Source: Marmoricola sp. URHB0036
GTDB lineage: Bacteria > Actinomycetota > Actinomycetes > Propionibacteriales > Nocardioidaceae
NCBI RefSeq assembly: GCF_000426045.1
Contig: NZ_AUEP01000003.1
Coordinates: forward strand, 124,001 to 188,000
Length of the DNA stretch: 64,000 nt
Direction of reading: 5' to 3'
Below, piece after piece: positions 8,667 to 16,555 of this stretch. Each line of letters opens with the position of its first letter. The first letter of the stretch is position 1. Below the pieces are notes generated by a model. That model saw nothing but the letters and a program-made list of their open reading frames with translations. It made no database searches and had not been told where the DNA came from. A program made the position numbers and the translations under genes.

Positions 8667-9434
8667 TCACCCCGCCCCTGCCATCACGGACATCGCCTGG
8701 GTGGAGAGCTCCATCATCTTGTCCATCGCCTGGGGCAGCACCGGGAAGGACAGCCCGACCAGGAGCAGGGTCAGGCCGATCTTGGCCGGGAACATCACGT
8801 TGATGGCGTTGAGCTGCGGGGCCACCTTGGTCAGCAGCGCCAGCCCCAGGTCGGCGAGGAACAGCACGGCGATCATCGGCAGCGCGATCTGCACCGCGGT
8901 CACGAAGAAGACGTGGAACGCGTCGACGAGCACCTCGGTGCCGTGGCTGGTGTCGGGCCGGGCGCCGACCGGCAGGAAGCGGAAGGTGCTGAGCAGCCCG
9001 CCGAGGACCAGCATGTGCCCGTTGGTGACGAACAGGATCATCGTGGCGATCATCTGGTGGAAGGTGCCGAACACGGTGTTGGAGTTCATGCCGAGCGGGT
9101 CGAAGCCCTGGGCGAGCGAGAAGCCGCCGAACACGTCGATCAGGCTGCCCGCGGCGGCCAGGGCCGAGAGCAGCAGGAAGGTCACGAAGCCCATGGAGGC
9201 GCCGATCGCGACCTGGGTGACGGTCTCGGTGATCAGGCCGAACGCGGTGGTCGGCAGCTGCGTCGGGTGCAGGGCCGGCGCGACCGCGAAGGCGAGTCCG
9301 AGCGAGAGCACCACCTTGACCATGGACGGCACGGCACGCGACGAGAACGGCGGTACGACGACCAGCCACGACACGATCCGGACCGAGGCGAGGAGGTACC
9401 CGATCAGCGCGTCGCCGGGGACGGTGATCTCCAC
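8667..9434 (-). CDS. fliR: Flagellar export gate protein FliR
   Basis: A 255-residue polytopic protein with about six hydrophobic segments; it contains the GFDPLGMNSNTVFGTFHQM region typical of FliR/SctT. With FliP and FliQ it forms the export gate core under the MS ring. It starts at GTG, two bases after the fliQ stop, and is followed by flhB after four bases, matching the conserved fliP-fliQ-fliR-flhB-flhA order. Confidence 0.95.
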   Translation of the reverse strand: MEITVPGDALIGYLLASVRIVSWLVVVPPFSSRAVPSMVKVVLSLGLAFAVAPALHPTQLPTTAFGLITETVTQVAIGASMGFVTFLLLSALAAAGSLIDVFGGFSLAQGFDPLGMNSNTVFGTFHQMIATMILFVTNGHMLVLGGLLSTFRFLPVGARPDTSHGTEVLVDAFHVFFVTAVQIALPMIAVLFLADLGLALLTKVAPQLNAINVMFPAKIGLTLLLVGLSFPVLPQAMDKMMELSTQAMSVMAGAG

Positions 9435-9436
9435 GG

Positions 9437-9706
9437 TCAGCCCAGCATGGCCGGGAGGCCCTCGAAGAGGTCGATGGTGAAGGACATCAGCGTGTGCAGC
9501 ATCCAGTTGCCGCAGATGAGCAGCGCGATGCCGACGCCGATCAGCTTCGGCACGAAGGCGAGGGTGAACTCCTGGATCTGGGTCATCGACTGGAACAGCG
9601 AGACGGTGAAGCCGATGACGAGCGAGGTCACCAGGATGGGAGCCGAGAGCTTCAGCGCCACCATCATGGTGCGCATCGCCAGCTCGATGATCGAGGTATC
9701 GGTCAT
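9437..9706 (-). CDS. fliQ: Flagellar export gate protein FliQ
   Basis: An 89-residue protein with two membrane helices, the normal size and shape of FliQ. The segment LVIGFTVSLFQSMTQIQEFT is the family's strongest match. Four FliQ copies wrap the FliP5FliR1 core in known structures. It lies eight bases from fliP and two from fliR. Confidence 0.95.
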   Translation of the reverse strand: MTDTSIIELAMRTMMVALKLSAPILVTSLVIGFTVSLFQSMTQIQEFTLAFVPKLIGVGIALLICGNWMLHTLMSFTIDLFEGLPAMLG

Positions 9707-9714
9707 GGGAGCAC

Positions 9715-10584
9715 CTATCCGTAGCTCGCGATGAGTGACTTGATGAGCAGGCCCCAGCCGTCGACCATGACGAACAGGAGCAGCTTGAACGGGAGCGAGA
9801 CCATCACCGGCGGCATCATCATCATGCCGAGCGCCATCAGTGCCCCGGAGACGACGAAGTCGATCACCAGGAACGGGATGAAGACGATGAACCCGATGAT
9901 GAAGGCCTGCTTCAGCTCGCTCAGCACGAAGGCCGGCACGAGGGTGACGAACGGTACGTCGGCCCGGTCCTTGGGCAGGTCACGCTTGGCGACGTTGGTG
10001 AGCAGCTCCAGCTGCTCGTCGTCGGTGTTCTTCAGCATGAAGGCCTTGAGCGGCTTGGAGCCGTCCTCCCAGGCCTGCGCGGAGGTCTTGGTGCCGTCCA
10101 TGTAGGGCTTGAGCCCGTCGTGGTTCATGGCGGTCAGCACCGGCGTCATGATGAACAGGCTCAGGAACAGCGCCAGCCCGGCGAGCACCTGGTTGGGCGG
10201 CGACTGCTGCAGGCCCAGCGCGTTGCGGGTCAGTCCGAGCACCACCAGGATCTTGGTGAAGCTGGTGCAGGTCAGCACGATCGCCGGCAGCAGGGAGAGC
10301 AGGGTCATCGTGAGGATGACCGACACCGAGGTGCTCGGCTTGTTGGTGAGGCCGCTGAGCTTGACGTTCACCTCGTTGGAGTTCTTCTGCTTCGGCCCCT
10401 TCGGACCGGCCGGGTCGGCCGGCGCGGCCGGCAGCTGGACCGCCGTACTCACCGTGGCGGCTGCTGACGCGGGCGCCGAGGTGGTGGTGGCCGCGTTGGC
10501 GGCACCGGGAAGCACGAAGATCGACAGCACGAAGCCCGCGAACAGCGAAGCGATGAGCGTCAGCGTGCGCGACCCCGCGCTCAC
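9715..10584 (-). CDS. fliP: Flagellar export gate protein FliP
   Basis: A 289-residue protein. It opens with a cleavable-looking signal (hydrophobic run then GAANAATT), an Ala/Pro/Lys-rich linker, and then the FliP domain: SLLPAIVLTCTSFTKILVVL, the LGLQQSPPNQVLAGLALFL helix, a periplasmic loop, and the closing helices with PPVMVSLPFKLLLFV. FliP pentamers form the export pore together with FliR. The GTG start overlaps the fliO stop by four bases. Confidence 0.97.
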   Translation of the reverse strand: MSAGSRTLTLIASLFAGFVLSIFVLPGAANAATTTSAPASAAATVSTAVQLPAAPADPAGPKGPKQKNSNEVNVKLSGLTNKPSTSVSVILTMTLLSLLPAIVLTCTSFTKILVVLGLTRNALGLQQSPPNQVLAGLALFLSLFIMTPVLTAMNHDGLKPYMDGTKTSAQAWEDGSKPLKAFMLKNTDDEQLELLTNVAKRDLPKDRADVPFVTLVPAFVLSELKQAFIIGFIVFIPFLVIDFVVSGALMALGMMMMPPVMVSLPFKLLLFVMVDGWGLLIKSLIASYG

Positions 10585-11096
10585 GAAGCTCGTCCGGAAG
10601 CGGCACCCAGCGCCTGGCGCCAGGTCTGCGGGGAGAGGATCGAGCCGGCCAGCGGGCCGCTCGTGGCGGCCGGCGCAGCCTTGCGCTTCGGCGCCGGGCG
10701 GGCGGCGTGGCTGCCGGGCCGACGAGGCGGTGCCGCCTCCGTGTTCGCCTCGAGGTGCACGGTCGCGGGCGAACGGACCTCCTCCAGCGCGATGATGTGC
10801 GAGGCGGGGTCGAGTGTGTTGTCGACCAGGGTGAGGTCGGCGGGACCGTCCAGCTCACCCTCGTCGAGCTCGGCGAGGACGTTGACCTGGTGCTCGGTGG
10901 TGCCGAGGACGAGGACGCGGTTGCCGACCTCCACGACGGCGACCGCGGTGCCCCGGCTCAGCGCCTGCCGGTGCACGATGCGCACTGCTGCACCGTTGCG
11001 GGGGCGGAACTTGCGCCCGCCGACCTTGACGGTCAGGAGCAGCAGTCCGACGACGACGGCCAGCGAGAAGACCAGCCGTACCGCGAGCTCGACCAT
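10581..11096 (-). CDS. fliO: Flagellar assembly protein FliO
   Basis: A 171-residue protein with one N-terminal membrane helix (LVFSLAVVVGLLLLTVKVGG), then a small cytoplasmic domain with the FliO pattern VRIVHRQALSRGTAVAVVEV and VLVLGTTEHQVNVL, and a basic low-complexity tail. FliO is an assembly scaffold for the FliP ring. The family is poorly conserved, so the call rests on this fold pattern and on the position between fliN and fliP. Confidence 0.88.
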   Translation of the reverse strand: MVELAVRLVFSLAVVVGLLLLTVKVGGRKFRPRNGAAVRIVHRQALSRGTAVAVVEVGNRVLVLGTTEHQVNVLAELDEGELDGPADLTLVDNTLDPASHIIALEEVRSPATVHLEANTEAAPPRRPGSHAARPAPKRKAAPAATSGPLAGSILSPQTWRQALGAASGRAS

Positions 11097-11098
11097 GC

Positions 11099-11905
11099 TC
11101 AGCCTGCGTTGGAGTCGAGGATCTGCGTGATGCGCAGGCCGAAGTCCTCGTCCACGACGACGACCTCTCCCCGTGCGATCAGGCGGCCGTTGACCAGGAG
11201 GTCCGCCGGGCTGCCGGCGGCACGGTCGAGCTCGAGCACGTCGCCGGGAGCCAGGGCCAGGAGGTCGCGGACCGCCATCCGGGTACGACCGAGCTCGACG
11301 GTGAGCTCCATGTCGACGCCGTGCAACATCTCGATCCCGCGACGGGGCGCGATGCCCGGCTGCGGTGACGGGGTCAGCGGCTGGTGCGTCACGTCGGTCG
11401 ACTCGACGACCGGCGCGTTGGCCGTGGCGGCGCTGGTGGCGGTGGAGAACTCTTCGGTCACGTCGGCAGCCTTCTCGAGGACATCGTTGGTCACGGCGAT
11501 GGCGGCGGCGGAACCGGCGCCGATGAGGGGTACGACGGTGAAGGGACCGCCGAGGTGCTGGGCCAGCGTCCCGGGGTCGACCTGGCGGGCCGTGTCGGCC
11601 GTGAGCCCGAGACCCTGGGCGATCCCGTCGACGGCCGGCTGGACAGCGGCGGCCAGCTCGAGGCCCTGCGTGGGGCTGGAGGCGAGCGCGTCGACCAGCT
11701 CCTCGCCGACCAGCAGCCCGACCCGGCCGGTGGGGTGGCCGGTGAGGTTCGCGACCACGGCGCCCGGGAAGCCGGTGCCGACCTCGTCGGTGCCGGGCTG
11801 GGCGCCGGCGACGGTCAGCGGGTGCACCGAGGGCAGCACGGTGGAGACGAGGGTGGCGGCGGCCAGCGCGAGATCGGTGTCGACGGTGGTCAGCTGGGTG
11901 GTCAT
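11099..11905 (-). CDS. fliN: Flagellar C-ring protein FliN with long N-terminal domain
   Basis: A 268-residue protein. The last 80 residues are the SpoA/FliN domain (MLHGVDMELTVELGRTRMAV, LALAPGDVLELDR, VNGRLIARGEVVVVDEDFGL). The first 170 residues form an extra Ala/Val-rich alpha-beta domain, as in FliY-type proteins, but I do not see the CheC phosphatase pattern (E-x-x-N) found in Bacillus FliY. FliN builds the bottom of the C-ring, where it helps set rotation and docks FliH. The start overlaps the end of fliM. The symbol fliY would also be defensible. Confidence 0.9.
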   Translation of the reverse strand: MTTQLTTVDTDLALAAATLVSTVLPSVHPLTVAGAQPGTDEVGTGFPGAVVANLTGHPTGRVGLLVGEELVDALASSPTQGLELAAAVQPAVDGIAQGLGLTADTARQVDPGTLAQHLGGPFTVVPLIGAGSAAAIAVTNDVLEKAADVTEEFSTATSAATANAPVVESTDVTHQPLTPSPQPGIAPRRGIEMLHGVDMELTVELGRTRMAVRDLLALAPGDVLELDRAAGSPADLLVNGRLIARGEVVVVDEDFGLRITQILDSNAG

Positions 11906-12852
11906 CGGTCCTCCTTGGGAGCGCCCACGACGAGGGCGGCGAGCTTCGGGCCCTTGGAGCCCGGAGTGGCGTGCGCGAAGACCGCGTCGTCGGTGGTGAC
12001 GTCGAGGGGCGCCGCGGCCGGGTGGCTGAGGCGGATCACGTCGCCGACGGCGAGCTCCCCGAGCGAGTCGGGGGAGACGCGCGTCGTACGGAACCGGACG
12101 GCGAGGTCGACGGGCACGGAGTCGAACTGGGCCCGCAGCAGCTGGGCCGAGCGGGTGCGGGTGGCGCGCTCGCGGTCGGACACCGGCGCCGGGGCAGCGG
12201 CGGCCACCAGGTAGGGGAGCAGCTCGGAGAACGGCAGGCAGATGGTCAGCTTGAAGGGCCGGTCGTCGATGCGCAGGTCGAAGGTGGCGACCGCCATCAC
12301 GTCGGAAGCGGCGGCGAGCTGGGCGAACAGCGGGCTGTACTCCACGCCCGCGATCTGCGGCTGGCAGTCGAGGACGTTGCCCAGCGAGTAGCGCATCTCG
12401 GCGAGCAGGCGCTCGGTGAGCCGCGTCATCACGGTGTTCTCGATCTCGCTCAGGTTGCGCAGAGGCTGCAGGACCGAGCCCGGACCACCCAGGGTGTGGT
12501 CGATGCAGGTCATCGCCGCCTTGACCGGCATCTCGAGCACGCAGCGCCCGGCAAGGGGCTCCGCGGTGAAGATGGTCATGTACGTCGGAGCGAGCAGGCC
12601 TTCGACATACTCGCCGTAGTTCTGCTGCTCGACCGAGAGCAGCGACAACGTGCAGACGGTGCGCAGCGACGACGTGAACAGGGTCGTCGCCTGGCGCGCG
12701 AAGCTGTCGAAGCCCACCTGCAGGATGCGCGAGTGCTCGCGCGAGAGCTGGATGGGTCGACGGAAGTCGTAGGCAACGGCCTTGGACGACTCACGCCCTC
12801 CGTGCGCGCCGGTGCCCTCGGCGACGCTCGGAGTAGATGCAGGGGGGTTCAC
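11902..12852 (-). CDS. fliM: Flagellar motor switch protein FliM
   Basis: A 316-residue FliM with the middle CheC-like domain (about residues 35-220, e.g. TCIDHTLGGPG and LSEIENTVMTRLTERLL) and a C-terminal SpoA domain (TTRVSPDSLGELAVGDVIRL). The N-terminal 28 residues do not contain the usual CheY-binding peptide (LSQxEIDxLL), so the response to CheY, if any, must differ. The GTG start lies inside one arm of a perfect 23-base palindrome and has no clear Shine-Dalgarno sequence. The start is therefore less certain than the protein. Confidence 0.94.
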   Translation of the reverse strand: MNPPASTPSVAEGTGAHGGRESSKAVAYDFRRPIQLSREHSRILQVGFDSFARQATTLFTSSLRTVCTLSLLSVEQQNYGEYVEGLLAPTYMTIFTAEPLAGRCVLEMPVKAAMTCIDHTLGGPGSVLQPLRNLSEIENTVMTRLTERLLAEMRYSLGNVLDCQPQIAGVEYSPLFAQLAAASDVMAVATFDLRIDDRPFKLTICLPFSELLPYLVAAAAPAPVSDRERATRTRSAQLLRAQFDSVPVDLAVRFRTTRVSPDSLGELAVGDVIRLSHPAAAPLDVTTDDAVFAHATPGSKGPKLAALVVGAPKEDR

Positions 12853-12873
12853 GCCGGTCGAATCGACCGGCGT
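12851..12873. repeat. Perfect 23-base palindrome overlapping the fliM start
   Basis: The arms ACGCCGGTCGA and TCGACCGGCGT flank one central base. The element lies in the 47-base gap between fliL and fliM, and the fliM start codon is inside it. In mRNA it would fold into an 11-bp hairpin that hides the start. It may be a translation brake, a protein-binding site or an RNA-processing site. Confidence 0.7.
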
Positions 12874-12899
12874 GGACCAGACCTGAGGAAATTCGAAAC

Positions 12900-13355
12900 T
12901 TATTGCGTGACGAACTCCGTGAAATAGACCCCCATGACCTCGTCCTCGTAGAGCTCCCCGAGCCGGTGCTGCAGCTCCTTCTTCAGCGTCGCGCGCTTCT
13001 TCGGGTCGTTGACCTCGGCGACCGAGAGGCCGCTGAACTCGCTGATGGTGGCGTCCAGCGCCTTGCTGCCGTCGGCCTCCTTCGTCGAGGCGGTCAGCTG
13101 CAGGGCGATCCCGATGCGGAGGTAGTGCTCGCCCTCCAGGTTGATCTGGATCGGGTCGAGTGCGACCACCTCGCCGGGCTTGGGGGCCGCGACCGGCTTC
13201 GGCTTGAGCACGAACCAGTAGGCGCCGCCCCCCACGGCGACCAGGGCCACCAGGATGACCAAGATCTTCTTCAGCCCGCCCTTCTTCTTCTCCTCGGGCT
13301 CGGACGTGGTTGCCTCACCCTTCTGGGCGGTGGCCGGCATGGCGGTGACGGTCAT
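12900..13355 (-). CDS. fliL: Flagellar basal body protein FliL
   Basis: A 151-residue protein: a charged cytoplasmic N terminus, one membrane helix (LKKILVILVALVAVGGGAYW) and a C-terminal domain with VVALDPIQINLEGEHYLRIG and FTEFVTQ, the FliL pattern. FliL encircles the stator and helps it under load. It overlaps motB by 4 bases upstream and is separated from fliM by the palindromic gap. Confidence 0.93.
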   Translation of the reverse strand: MTVTAMPATAQKGEATTSEPEEKKKGGLKKILVILVALVAVGGGAYWFVLKPKPVAAPKPGEVVALDPIQINLEGEHYLRIGIALQLTASTKEADGSKALDATISEFSGLSVAEVNDPKKRATLKKELQHRLGELYEDEVMGVYFTEFVTQ

Positions 13356-14245
13356 GGCTTTTCTCCTACGGGAAGGTGCTGGGCCGCGAGGACCCCGGAC
13401 ATCAGGGATCGGGTCTCGGAGGGGAGCGGTGACTGGACGACGATGTCCACGCGCTTGTTGATCTCCTGGGACCCGGGCTTGGCGGGGTCGACGAGCGGCT
13501 TCTCGTGGCCGTACGCCGTGGCGGTCATCCGGTCGTTGGGCAGGTTCCAGGTGGAGTGCAGGTAGCGCAGCACCCCGACGGCTCGTGCGGCCGAGAGCTC
13601 CCAGTCGGTCGGGAAGTACTTCGGCTTCACCTTCACCTGGTTGGTGTGGCCGTCGATCGACAGCGGGTCGGTCAGCGTCTTCAGGACCGGCGCCAGCACG
13701 TCGACGACCTTGCGGCCGCGGGGTGACAGCTCGGCGACGTCGGGCTCGAAGACCACGTGCCGGGAGACCAGGCTGACCACCAGGCCGCGCTCGTCGAAGC
13801 GGGTGCTGATGTCGTCCTGGAGGCCGGCCTTCCTGGCGGCCGCGAGGATCTTCTGGCGCACCTCGTCGAGCCGCTTGACCTCGACCTCGGCCGCTGCCCG
13901 CTTCCGGTCGGCGGCGCGCGACTCGATCTTCTGCACGGCCTCGTCGACGGCGGTCCGGTTCTTCTCGGGTACGTCGGCGGCCAGGTCGGCAGCGGCCACC
14001 GGTGCGGTGATCGCGGTGCCCGGCTCCTCGAGGATCGTGTGCGAGCCGCTGAGGATCGACGTGGGCTGTCCGAAGCCGGCCGCGAGCCCCTCCTTGAGCA
14101 TGTTGAACTTCTTCTCGTCGACGACGCTCATCGCGAACATCACGATGAAGAGGACCATCAGAAGGGTCACCATGTCGGCGTACGTCACCAGCCAGCGCTC
14201 GTGGTTCTCGTGCTCCTCGTGCACTTCTCGGCGTTTGGCGCTCAT
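13352..14245 (-). CDS. motB: Flagellar stator protein MotB
   Basis: A 297-residue stator subunit. The single membrane helix near residues 17-40 (ERWLVTYADMVTLLMVLFIV) contains the essential proton-carrying Asp in the YADMVTLL motif. A plug/linker region follows, then the OmpA-like peptidoglycan-binding domain (about residues 165-280) with DGHTNQVKVK. It anchors the stator to the cell wall while MotA contacts FliG. The ATG lies one base beyond the motA stop. Confidence 0.96.
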   Translation of the reverse strand: MSAKRREVHEEHENHERWLVTYADMVTLLMVLFIVMFAMSVVDEKKFNMLKEGLAAGFGQPTSILSGSHTILEEPGTAITAPVAAADLAADVPEKNRTAVDEAVQKIESRAADRKRAAAEVEVKRLDEVRQKILAAARKAGLQDDISTRFDERGLVVSLVSRHVVFEPDVAELSPRGRKVVDVLAPVLKTLTDPLSIDGHTNQVKVKPKYFPTDWELSAARAVGVLRYLHSTWNLPNDRMTATAYGHEKPLVDPAKPGSQEINKRVDIVVQSPLPSETRSLMSGVLAAQHLPVGEKP

Positions 14246-14246
14246 C

Positions 14247-15011
14247 TCAGGCCGCCTCTGCGTCGGCGGCGCCCGGGAGCAGCGAACGCAGCTTCTGGGC
14301 GACGATGCGCGGGTTGGAGCCGTTCTGGATGGCGGCGATGCCCTCGATGGTGACCTCCATGCGGGACGCCTCCAGCTCGCCGAGGCGCTTGAGGCGGTTG
14401 CCGATCGGCAGGAAGATCACGTTGGCCGAGGTGACACCCCAGAGGGTGGCGATGAAGGCGCCGGCGATCAGGTGTCCGAGCTCGGCCGGCGCGGCCAGGT
14501 TCTCCAGCACGTGCACGAGGCCCATGACGGTGCCGATGATGCCGATCGTGGGCGCGTAGGCGCCGGCATCGGCGAAGAACTTCGCGGCCTGCTTGTCGGC
14601 CAACCGCTTCGCGTAGACCTCGGACTCCAGGATGTCGCGGAGCTCCTCGGGGTCGGTGCCGTCGATGGCCATCGTGACCCCCTTGCGCAGGAAGTCGTCG
14701 TCGACGGCCTTGACGGCGTCCTCGAGGGCCAGCAGGCCCTCGCGACGGGCGCGCTCGGCGAGGTCGACGACGGCCGGGATGAGGTCCTCGGCCGAGGCGG
14801 CGTTGCCGGTGAAGGCGCGCTTGGCCGACGCAACGGCCTTCTTGGCGTCCTTCATCGTGCCGCCCGCCATCGTGACGAGCACCGTGGTGCCGAAGACGAG
14901 CAGGATGGGGGCGATCTCGAGCAGGCTCATCGGGTTGCCGCCCTCCATCACGTTCGCCCCGATGACGACCGCGAAGCCGGCTCCGATGCCGATGGCGGGT
15001 GCCGGATCCAT
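14247..15011 (-). CDS. motA: Flagellar stator protein MotA
   Basis: A 254-residue protein, the normal MotA size, starting at MDPAPAIGIGAG. The open frame extends much further upstream, but this ATG has GGGAGGTG just ahead and overlaps the flbD stop by one base (TGATG). The family region ADAGAYAPTIGIIGTVMGLV forms the proton-path helices, and LALEDAVKAV and KLRSLLPG lie in the cytoplasmic parts. MotA5MotB2 couples proton flow to rotation through FliG. It is the second gene of the flbD operon. Confidence 0.96.
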   Translation of the reverse strand: MDPAPAIGIGAGFAVVIGANVMEGGNPMSLLEIAPILLVFGTTVLVTMAGGTMKDAKKAVASAKRAFTGNAASAEDLIPAVVDLAERARREGLLALEDAVKAVDDDFLRKGVTMAIDGTDPEELRDILESEVYAKRLADKQAAKFFADAGAYAPTIGIIGTVMGLVHVLENLAAPAELGHLIAGAFIATLWGVTSANVIFLPIGNRLKRLGELEASRMEVTIEGIAAIQNGSNPRIVAQKLRSLLPGAADAEAA

Positions 15012-15286
15012 CACACCTCCCGGGTGATCGGAGTGACGGGGGACAGGTGGGTCGGCTCGTCGTCGTCCACCAGACCGAGGTCGTCGGGACCGAGGTGGTG
15101 GCTCAGCGCGATGATCTCGGCGCGGTAGAGCCGGATCGCCGCGGCGACTGCCGTGGACGACTCCAGGACGACGTACTTCTTGCCGTCGACGAGCGAGACC
15201 ACGGTGTCCGGGGTGACGTCGATACGTTCGATGAGGTCGCAGTTCAAGACGAACGGCTGACCCGAGATTCTCGTGAGCGCAATCAC
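15011..15286 (-). CDS. flbD: FlbD-family flagellar protein
   Basis: A 91-residue protein with the compact FlbD pattern MIALTRISGQPFVLNCDLIE and VVSLVDGKKYVVLESS, found in flagellar operons of Gram-positive bacteria and spirochaetes next to motA. Its molecular role is not settled. It begins at GTG behind AGGAGGG and opens the motA-motB-fliL-flhA transcription unit; a FliA-type promoter lies 56 bases before the start. Confidence 0.93.
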   Translation of the reverse strand: MIALTRISGQPFVLNCDLIERIDVTPDTVVSLVDGKKYVVLESSTAVAAAIRLYRAEIIALSHHLGPDDLGLVDDDEPTHLSPVTPITREV

Positions 15287-15342
15287 GACGCACCCTCCTA
15301 GTGCCTACACCTGTGATGGCCTTCCTTGGCCAGGTACGACTT

Positions 15343-15370
15343 CCATCGGCCGGACCCACCCCGACCTGAG
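15343..15370 (-). promoter_or_regulatory. Predicted FliA-type promoter of the flbD-motA-flhA operon
   Basis: Read on the minus strand it is CTCA, 16 bases, GCCGATGG. The spacing and both blocks match the promoters found ahead of fliC, flgN and flgB. No start site has been mapped. Confidence 0.78.
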
Positions 15371-15406
15371 CGGACTCGCCCGATCCGGCGGAAAACTTCC
15401 ATCCCC

Positions 15407-15602
15407 GACCGGGCACTTCTGGTTGCCGGGAGCTCGCTGACCGGGCTCCTTTGGTTGCCGGGAGCTCGCTGACCGGGCTCCTTTGGTTGCCGGTTCGGGT
15501 CCCACGAGCAGCCAGAACTGCCCGGTCGGCGTACGTCTGCCAACCAGAACTGCCCGGTCGGCGTACTTGCGCCAACCAGAACTGCCCGGTCGGCATGCCA
15601 AC
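15407..15602. repeat. Two head-to-head arrays of 32-base tandem repeats
   Basis: Three units with a period of 32 bases begin at 15407, 15439 and 15471 (core GACCGGGC then TTGGTTGCCGG). Three more begin at 15512, 15544 and 15576, also with period 32, with the core CCAGAACTGCCCGGTC. The second array is the approximate reverse complement of the first, with about 13-18 bases at the junction. The units touch each other, with no spacers. The pair can form long-range hairpins. It lies in the gap between the flgE terminator and the flbD promoter. Confidence 0.85.
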
Positions 15603-15642
15603 GGGGGACCGACGACGTGGTGGTGCGTGTCGTCGATCCCCC
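15603..15642 (-). terminator. Terminator-like hairpin after flgE
   Basis: The arms GGGGGACCGACGAC and GTCGTCGATCCCCC pair over 14 positions with one mismatch, with a 12-base loop, starting 31 bases after the flgE stop. There is no U-run, as is usual in actinobacteria. It separates the flgB-flgE unit from the flbD unit. Confidence 0.7.
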
Positions 15643-15672
15643 GGGGCGCAGCCGTGGCTGCGGGGCGCTGGG

Positions 15673-16527
15673 TCAGCGCTTGATGTTGACGAGGTCCTCG
15701 AGGACCTGGTCGGAGGTGGTGATCACCTTGGAGCTGGCCTGGAAGCCGCGCTGGGCGAGGATCAGGTTGGTGAACTCCTGGGCGAGGTCGACGTTGGACA
15801 TCTCGACGGCACCGCCCTGGATGTCGCCGTTCATGCCCTGGCCGGGGATGCCGAGCTGGGCGGCGCCGGAGTTGGCGGACTCCCGGAAGGAGGTCTCGCC
15901 GACCTTCTCCAGGCCCATCGGGTTGTTGAAGTTGGCCATCGCCAGCTGACCGAGCTCACGCTGGCTCTCGTCGGAGAACACGGCGCGCAGCTTGCCGTCG
16001 CCACCGATGTTGTACGACGTCATCTGCACGCCCGGGTCCACCGGGGGAGTGAGGCCCGAGTAGTCGAGGGACATGTCGATCAGCCCGCCGGTCGGGTTGC
16101 CGCTGGCGTCCAGCGCGTAGCCCTGCACGCGACCGCCGGTCGGGTTCACCAGGGTGCCGGTCTCGTCGAAGCTGAAGGAGCCGGCGCGGGTGTAGAGCTG
16201 CTCGCCGTTCTTCTGTACGACGAACATGCCGTCGCCCTGGATCATCAGGTCGGTCGCCCGGCCGGTCGTCTGGGTCGAGCCCTGGTTGTAGTTGGTGCTG
16301 GTGCCCGCGACCTGTACGCCGAGCCCGACCTGGATCGGGTTGGTGCCACCGCGGGCGGCGTTCGCGCCGCCGGCGGCCGTGAGCATCTGGCTCAGCGTGT
16401 CGGAGAAGACGGTGGAGCTGGACTTGAAGCCGATGGTGTTGGCGTTGGCGATGTTGTTGCCGGTGACGTCGAGCATGGTCTGGTTGACGCGCAGGCCGCT
16501 GATGCCGGCGAAGAGTGAGCGAAGCAT
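15673..16527 (-). CDS. flgE: Flagellar hook protein (FlgE/FlgG family)
   Basis: A 284-residue hook-basal-body protein with the N-terminal rod motif ANANTIGFKSS preceded by LDVTGNNI, a central domain with DLMIQGDGMFVV, and the C-terminal SNVDLAQEFTNLILAQRGFQ helix. It is short for a hook protein and close to FlgG in length. Because it follows fliK and flgD, as flgE does in other actinobacteria, and no other hook gene is present, it is probably the hook subunit. It may also supply the distal rod, since no flgF or flgG is found in the locus. Confidence 0.88.
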   Translation of the reverse strand: MLRSLFAGISGLRVNQTMLDVTGNNIANANTIGFKSSSTVFSDTLSQMLTAAGGANAARGGTNPIQVGLGVQVAGTSTNYNQGSTQTTGRATDLMIQGDGMFVVQKNGEQLYTRAGSFSFDETGTLVNPTGGRVQGYALDASGNPTGGLIDMSLDYSGLTPPVDPGVQMTSYNIGGDGKLRAVFSDESQRELGQLAMANFNNPMGLEKVGETSFRESANSGAAQLGIPGQGMNGDIQGGAVEMSNVDLAQEFTNLILAQRGFQASSKVITTSDQVLEDLVNIKR

Positions 16528-16555
16528 GGTGGTTCCTCTCGATGGATGGGTGCTG

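Noticed and set aside
5555-8803. Long plus-strand open frames opposite flhA and flhB
   Set aside because: They are antisense shadows caused by high GC; the minus-strand proteins match FlhA and FlhB over their full lengths.
5157-14245. Type III virulence secretion system
   Set aside because: The fliOPQR-flhBA set occurs with motA, motB, rod, hook and flagellin genes, so it is flagellar.
14247-15596. 449-residue extended version of MotA
   Set aside because: The extra N-terminal part covers the flbD gene and repeats; the internal ATG has a ribosome site and gives the normal MotA length.
15407-15602. CRISPR-like array
   Set aside because: The 32-base units touch each other without spacers, the second set is inverted, and no cas genes are near.
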